DNA from: Linepithema humile
Lineage: Eukaryota > Arthropoda > Insecta > Hymenoptera > Formicidae
NCBI RefSeq assembly: GCF_040581485.1
Contig: NC_090133.1
Span: 23,586,139-23,650,138 of the forward strand
Length of the DNA stretch: 64,000 bases
Direction: 5' to 3'
Every line of letters begins with the position of its first letter. Within the stretch, counting starts at the first letter, position 1. The position numbers were made by a program, and so were the translations under genes. Below the pieces are notes generated by a model. It was not told where the DNA came from and made no database searches. It saw only the letters and a list, made by a program, of their open reading frames with translations. Shown here piece after piece: positions 58,081 through 64,000 of the stretch.

Positions 58081-61000
58081 GACTCACGGCGCTACACGGT
58101 CCACGGTTCAATCAACTAGCTGAAAAACCGACAACAAGTAGTGGTTCGCATGTGAATAAATTATCGCACACTCACTCGCAGACGCAGAGAGATACGAGCG
58201 GTATACGGACGCACGTGTTCGCGAATTTTCGCCGGTCGCGTCGCGGCCTCGTAAACAGCTTCTTGTCGGGCCGCGCGAGTTCCCGGTGGCTGCGGGCCGT
58301 TTTAGAAACTATAATGGATTATGGAAGGCGGTCTGGCCCCGGTGGTGGTGGTTGGTTATACAGCAGCGAGGAGGGCTTCCGTACCCGCTGAAAGATCTAT
58401 GGCGGGGCGGTAGATAAGCTATGCTTCATAAGCAGAGATGTTATCTTCATAAAAGCCGCAGGTCGATGCCTTCTTCCGCCGTATACTCCGGTAGTCTGGT
58501 TGTATCGCGCGCTATGTACGGCGTGTACATCATGAGATACTATGCGCGTATCTATACAGCTATTTACCAATATACAGAGTGCATGCCGGATAAATGCTGA
58601 TGGATCTCTTAAGTGAGTTGAAATTTTTACAAGAACAATTATTTTACATTCTAAATATATATATGCATATCTTTTTTAGTCAAAAATATCAATTTAGAAA
58701 TATGTTGCTCAGAAAGATGTCAGTACAGTATGTTCTGATCTTTTGTATTGCCCTTATTTTTTATTCTTCCAAGAGAAGTAGCTAATCTCCTTCTGATTCT
58801 TCCAATTTATTGCCATCCAATCCAATCGCAATATTTTTGCCGTAACTATAAATATGCCGCCATTTGCGACTATATCATTCATTGCACGCGCTCTGCATGA
58901 AATAAACTTTTGCAGTTTGCAACCTGTAGCGTCCTTTATACCCAACCATCCGTATACATATAACGTGAACATTTTCATCACGCTCTTGCTGCGATGGCCT
59001 CTACCCTCCTTTTTGCGACGCGGCGCGACCGACGAGCGCTCAAAAAGCACCGAGTACAGTTCTTGGACAAGGTCCAAAGGGCGGATGGAGGAATTGGTTT
59101 CAGCGCATAGCACGAAACCGCGAAACTCGCTGTAAATAGTCGTATTTAAGAAAAAGCATCGTTTGCCTGGTGGCGATAAATGTTTCAACGAATGGCGCGC
59201 CGTAACGAGATTGCTTAAGAACTGTCCTTTTAGCTGCCGCTTGGAAGTGAGTGAAATTTTAATAGCTGAAAATTTTTCGCATCGCCGGAACTTTTAATGA
59301 ACCGCAAGCCTGTCGACTTTTCACTTCTGAAAAGTAAGAATGCCTGTATATCTTGAGCAAACATCGACAGACCATAGAAACGTGCGCAATATACTTCTTT
59401 TGTAACACTCGTATTTCAACTGGTATTCCGATTACTTTTGTCCGAGAATTTTAGTTCCGCAGTTTCATATTGATTTAAGAAGTGTCTTAAAAGAAGATAG
59501 ATATTGTGGAATATTTCAATTTTTAACGCTTTCTTATTATGCATTGTGTAACATATTTTTTATTTACACAGTATTTATTTGTGCATATTTTTGTAAATAA
59601 ATATTTTTTCACATTTCCATTTATACATATAGTAAAATGGCAAAAGATTATTTTATTATCAACAATTACGTCCGACTTGCCGTATTTTTCTATCTCTCGT
59701 ATTTTCAAGACGACACGGTTATAGAGCTGTACTTATGAATATGCTATTTTCCAGTGCCGACGCGCATACTATGTTTATTCCCGCGTGATCAATACTGGAT
59801 GCAACGGTCGAGTCACTCGGAGTCAGAATCGATATCCTATCGTACTTTTACCGCGGATCTGGTAATACCTCCGATGCGTTTTTGCAAATGCAGTAATGCG
59901 AATTCGATAACGTCGAAGAAAACCGACACGCATTACATATGTCTGTGTGGGTCGCACTTTTGCATTGTAACACAATCAATCATTATTGGAGAACCACCAG
60001 ACTGTAGAATTTCACGAAAGTGCTGTATAAAACTACATAAAAATTAAATCAATATCATCTTAAACTAATTATCTTAAATGGTTTTCGTTAAAACGCGTAG
60101 AGGGAAAAGCGGAAATAAAAACATTTTTCAATAAAATAGTGAATTCAATTAGTTGATACAATTACTGTTTCCACCAATAAACATCATGCATATTTGCTAT
60201 TGCAAAAATGTCTTGCTACAGCAAAAACAAATTGAATTTTGATTTCACTTGTAAAAAGAAAATCTAATTTACTTATTTTTCCCGCATTTTTCCACGTATT
60301 TGCGGGTTACCAATTAATGAAATTACGTCCCATCGTTTGCATATGTATATATGCGTTAATAACTAACAATTAATATAAAACGTATCTTTCAATTCTATGG
60401 AGTGACAGGAGAATAGTGCAATATAATACAAAATTGCAAACATCATAAATATTGACAAATAATTAATTATATGAACAATCAATGCATTGACTTGTAAATG
60501 CATAATGTACAGAACAAATATATTTCTCGCGCAAGGACATCGTAAACCACGGCGGAAACTCTTCGCGATTCAGGCACTTCTTTCGCGACATTTTTTGGGA
60601 GGAGGTAGTTTAATCCCGCTGTGAATGTGTAATTAAAATTTGCGCGAGCTTGCGGTTATTATGCGGGGAATCCGCTGACACGTAAAATCATGCAAAATGT
60701 CGAGCGTAAAAGCTTCACCGTCAGCTCGACTCTGAACAGCGCACGGTTAATGCACTGGAAGTGAAATAGCAGCTGTCCCAATTTGAATTCGGAAGCGCGT
60801 ATGGGATCTGCTAGGGACAAATGTCGTTAAAGTTTACGGTGATAAAAAAAGAAAGTACTTATGGAAATATGCACAATGCATTGGCGAATAAAAAACTCTG
60901 AGCTTGAAAGCTCGTTTGTTGTGCGACTATCTCTGGAAATTGTATGTGCAAAAGTACATATGATGTATCTAGCTGTTACTGCATTAATTGATAAAATTAA

Positions 61001-64000
61001 AATAATATAATTTCCGTTAAATGGAATTATAGCTTTACACGCCTTTAAATAATAAATGTTAAATGTTTGCCTAAATAAAGCTTCATAATAAATCAATTGA
61101 TCGATTGATGCAATTAACAAATTATGCAATAACAATTACAAGCCTATATTTGCGAATAATTTACGAATTACTATTTTAATTTTTAACGTGTTAATATTGC
61201 AAAGTAAATATGTATAAATAAATCGTGTTTATATATTCAGCTGCGCCTGTGATATCCGATAGCGATTATTACATTTATAGCATAGCGCAATTAATTTTAT
61301 ATATTTTGCGTTACTAACATATCAAGTGAAAGTACTTTTAGTCTTCCGTGTTTCTATCCTTTATATCGCATTCCTATACACTGACGGCGTTATACGTACT
61401 TTCACCGCGACAAATTGTGAGGATCGATAGACGTTTCCCAACCCCCTGTGTGCGCCCTCCACTTCCGCGCGCGTACACCTCTCTCTACTATTTAATATTT
61501 ATTTATTCAAATATTCGTCGTGGCCCGTTTCCACGTGTGCGCAACGTCGACGTCGACGGCGCTACTCCGCGCCGTGACATTCGCCGCATCGACGGAATTT
61601 TACATTTTTTTCCATGGACTTGGGCTTATGGTCACGTCGACGCTTTCCACCCGTTTCGCTCCGCGATTAATACGCGACGCAACATTCTATTCGTGCAGAG
61701 CAAAGTGCGCGGTGTAAAATATAAAACTGTAGCGACCGTTGGTTTCAAGATCGTTGCACCGCTATTTTTCTTTTATTTATTCGACCATCTCATTTTGGAA
61801 TTTTATTTTCAAGTTTATTTAATATTTGCCGTTTTTTTTTCAACAATTACATCTATCTTTATAATTCTATTTAACTTTGTACCACGCGCAGAGTGAATGT
61901 AGTGACCGAAAAAGCAGAGAGTTTCTGAATTCTATTCGTTCCTAGCAACTCGCCGCTTAATTCCCTTAATAGTTTGAGAATTGATTTACAACTTAGCTTT
62001 TGGTATCCACGGAAATAAAATTCCCGACATTATGGGGTTAATGCTTTCCGGGGGCGGCGCATTAAGTGGTCGCATGATGCTCTCTGCGTTTAACTTTACA
62101 ACTTGGGCGACGTTAAAAACGTTATTAGGACTGCTATCACTCGGTCGGGTGCGAACTTCCGCGCGTAAAAACTCGCAATCGATGACTCGCGAAAAGTCAC
62201 GACGGCGAAACCGGTGGAAGGAAAAAAACTTTCTAGTCGTTCCGTTCGACAGAGCGTTTCCACGGGTGCGGTATCGCGTCATTGCAGTTATCGGAAACTT
62301 TTAACGGGCCTTCGGGTCTGTTAGGAGTGACGCCTGTATTAATTTGTTCCCATACTCGCGGCCGCGGAGGAGACGAAAAGCTCCCGGGAAAGGGAGAAAA
62401 AAAAGCGAAACCGGTTGCGAAGGGAAGAAGCTCGGACGATGGCCGCGAGCACTTCCGCAGACAATTTATTTGGCCGGTCGGAACGATCAAACTTTTTCCC
62501 TCGGACCACGTGAAAAATAACACCGCCGAAAGCGTCCTGCTGGAACAACGGGACTACGTCCGACATTCGCTCAACACCGCGAGCTGCGGCCGACGAACGA
62601 CGAGGAGGAGTAAAAGGCAACCGTAAGCCAGAGAAACGAAAACTCCCTCTTGAAGGCTTTTGTGGCTTTCGTCAGTTACCCTCGTCTATCTCGAAGCACA
62701 ACAAAGAAATTGCAGTAACTTGAGCGAATATCAAAAGCACGTATAGTCAATTATATATCTCGGCTTTTATTTCTTCAAGTACCGAGCGAGATTTGTTTGA
62801 TTTTATTTTAAAAAAGGTTACCAGAGAGCAGTGCTTGAATGAACTAAAAATCAACGATTGATCTCGTTAATAACTAAACTTTAAATAATTTATGTGTTGG
62901 TAAAATAGTTAATATTATGGATGCAGTTGTACTATTATTCATAATTATTAATACAATAGATATTAAATAATTTATTGCATTAATTATGTATAATTTGTTT
63001 AATCAACTCAATACCGTTTGAACAAATTTAGTTCATCCCAGTAACTATTTTCTCATAATAATTACGTTATTTATATAAAACAAATATGGATTAATTTCTC
63101 AATTTTCTCAATATTATATCTATAAATAATAGATAATATCGGATAATATCGACAATTGTTAAAATTGTTAAAGTTTTTAAAATTGACTGATTAAAGCAAT
63201 TTGATATTTTTATTTGTACATATTTCGTGAAGCATTGTGTAAATAAACAAAAAATTGCTTTATTTTATCCATGTAACCGAATGCTTTAATAGTAAAATTT
63301 TATAAAATTAATTTCATTCACGATCAGTTCGCGTTCGTAACATTGCAGTTTCCAACGTCTCAACGCGCCGCAATAACGGACTGTAATTTTATTTACGCGA
63401 GCGCAAGCTTTATTTATCGACGCGAAACTCAAGAACGCGCGCCGCGTTCTTGCCCGTCACTTCCAATCTCGGGATCCGCGGCCGGCATTAAAATTTCATC
63501 CGCAGCGCGAGAGAGCAATTACGCAGGGAAAAGTTAAAAAGTAATGTTACAGCGACCAGAAGTCCCCGCAAGAATGGCGCGTAAACTTCTTAATCGCGTT
63601 ACCGGCGAAATACGCATCCGGCTATATTATTTAAGACAGCGCGGTTGATTGCGCGAGCCAGCATCTTGCCAGGATTAGATACCACTTCCAGTTACTCTTA
63701 CAATTCCGCTGATGCAAAACTGTTATTACCAAGCAGAAAATTTGATAGATTTTATTGAACAGAAGCGCGGTATAAAAAAGTTAAATTGTCAATTTTCTCA
63801 AAATTACCTGTTTCTTTATATGATAGGAATTCTGTCTATTAAAATTGTAATAATTCTGTGTAGAAAACTTAATTGAGAGTCACACTTGTGTGAAATAATC
63901 ATCAAGAGTGAAAGATATCGATTCGATCTCATGCGCAATATAGCGATTGCGCGAGCATACATTTTCTCCGATTGTTAAGCTACGAAGTTTCGTGCAAAGC
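58081..64000. other. Unassigned region with CpG-rich blocks
   Basis: CpG-rich blocks at about 58,080-58,400, 58,980-59,110, 60,530-60,800, 61,400-61,720, 62,000-62,640 and 63,330-63,700 alternate with AT-rich DNA. They contain open frames up to 182 codons (61,348-61,896), but frames are open on several strands at once, show no domain, and lack clear splice partners. They are more likely regulatory DNA, or promoter or intron of a gene beyond the window, than coding exons. Confidence 0.4.

Noticed and set aside
61348..61896. 182-codon open frame
   Set aside because: It starts in CpG-rich DNA and runs into a Phe-rich AT tract; no domain, no splice context, and competing open frames.
1..64000. 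CRISPR array, rRNA or bacterial operon
   Set aside because: No regularly spaced direct repeats, no rRNA core sequence, and the genes are intron-containing insect genes.

Overview
The window is animal, almost certainly insect, nuclear DNA. Genes are split by many short GT-AG introns, the background is AT-rich, and CpG-rich non-coding patches alternate with it. The recognisable genes are arthropod families: a Slowpoke potassium channel, ecdysteroid-kinase-like proteins, a CYP4 P450 and perilipins. The mix of AT-rich DNA, CpG-rich patches and small DNA transposons suggests a hymenopteran, plausibly an ant. That placement is inference, not something the sequence proves.

Region 1 (1-10.3 kb, + strand) is the 3' part of slowpoke: eleven exons giving about 493 C-terminal residues with the calcium bowl, then a long 3' UTR rich in simple repeats. 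It shows a 20-residue cassette exon, a NAGNAG acceptor and a tandem donor, all frame-preserving.

Region 2 (12-33 kb) is accessory DNA. Two intact two-exon EcKinase/CHK-like genes (13.5-15.1 kb and 31.35-32.9 kb, both - strand) lie in a duplicated block that also carries about 1 kb of 3' flank with a possible ankyrin-like remnant. A third copy near 17 kb is a remnant that lost about 2.7 kb. Between the intact copies are two hAT-type MITEs with perfect 8-bp target duplications, a Tc1/mariner element whose transposase is broken by one nonsense codon, several long inverted repeats, and a complete 12-exon CYP4 gene (22.07-27.78 kb, + strand) whose first intron appears to be GC-AG.

Region 3 (35.7-54.1 kb, + strand) is a tandem array of four perilipin (PAT) genes: one Lsd-1/PLIN1-like gene with seven coding exons, then three shorter three-exon Lsd-2-like genes. 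All four share intron positions and phases across the PAT core, so they arose by tandem duplication. Their C-terminal tails have diverged strongly (Lys/Glu-rich, short acidic, hydrophobic). They should coat lipid droplets and control lipolysis.

Region 4 (54.1-64 kb) has no gene I can support. It holds the 3' flank of the last perilipin and several CpG-rich blocks that may be promoter or enhancer DNA of a gene outside the window.
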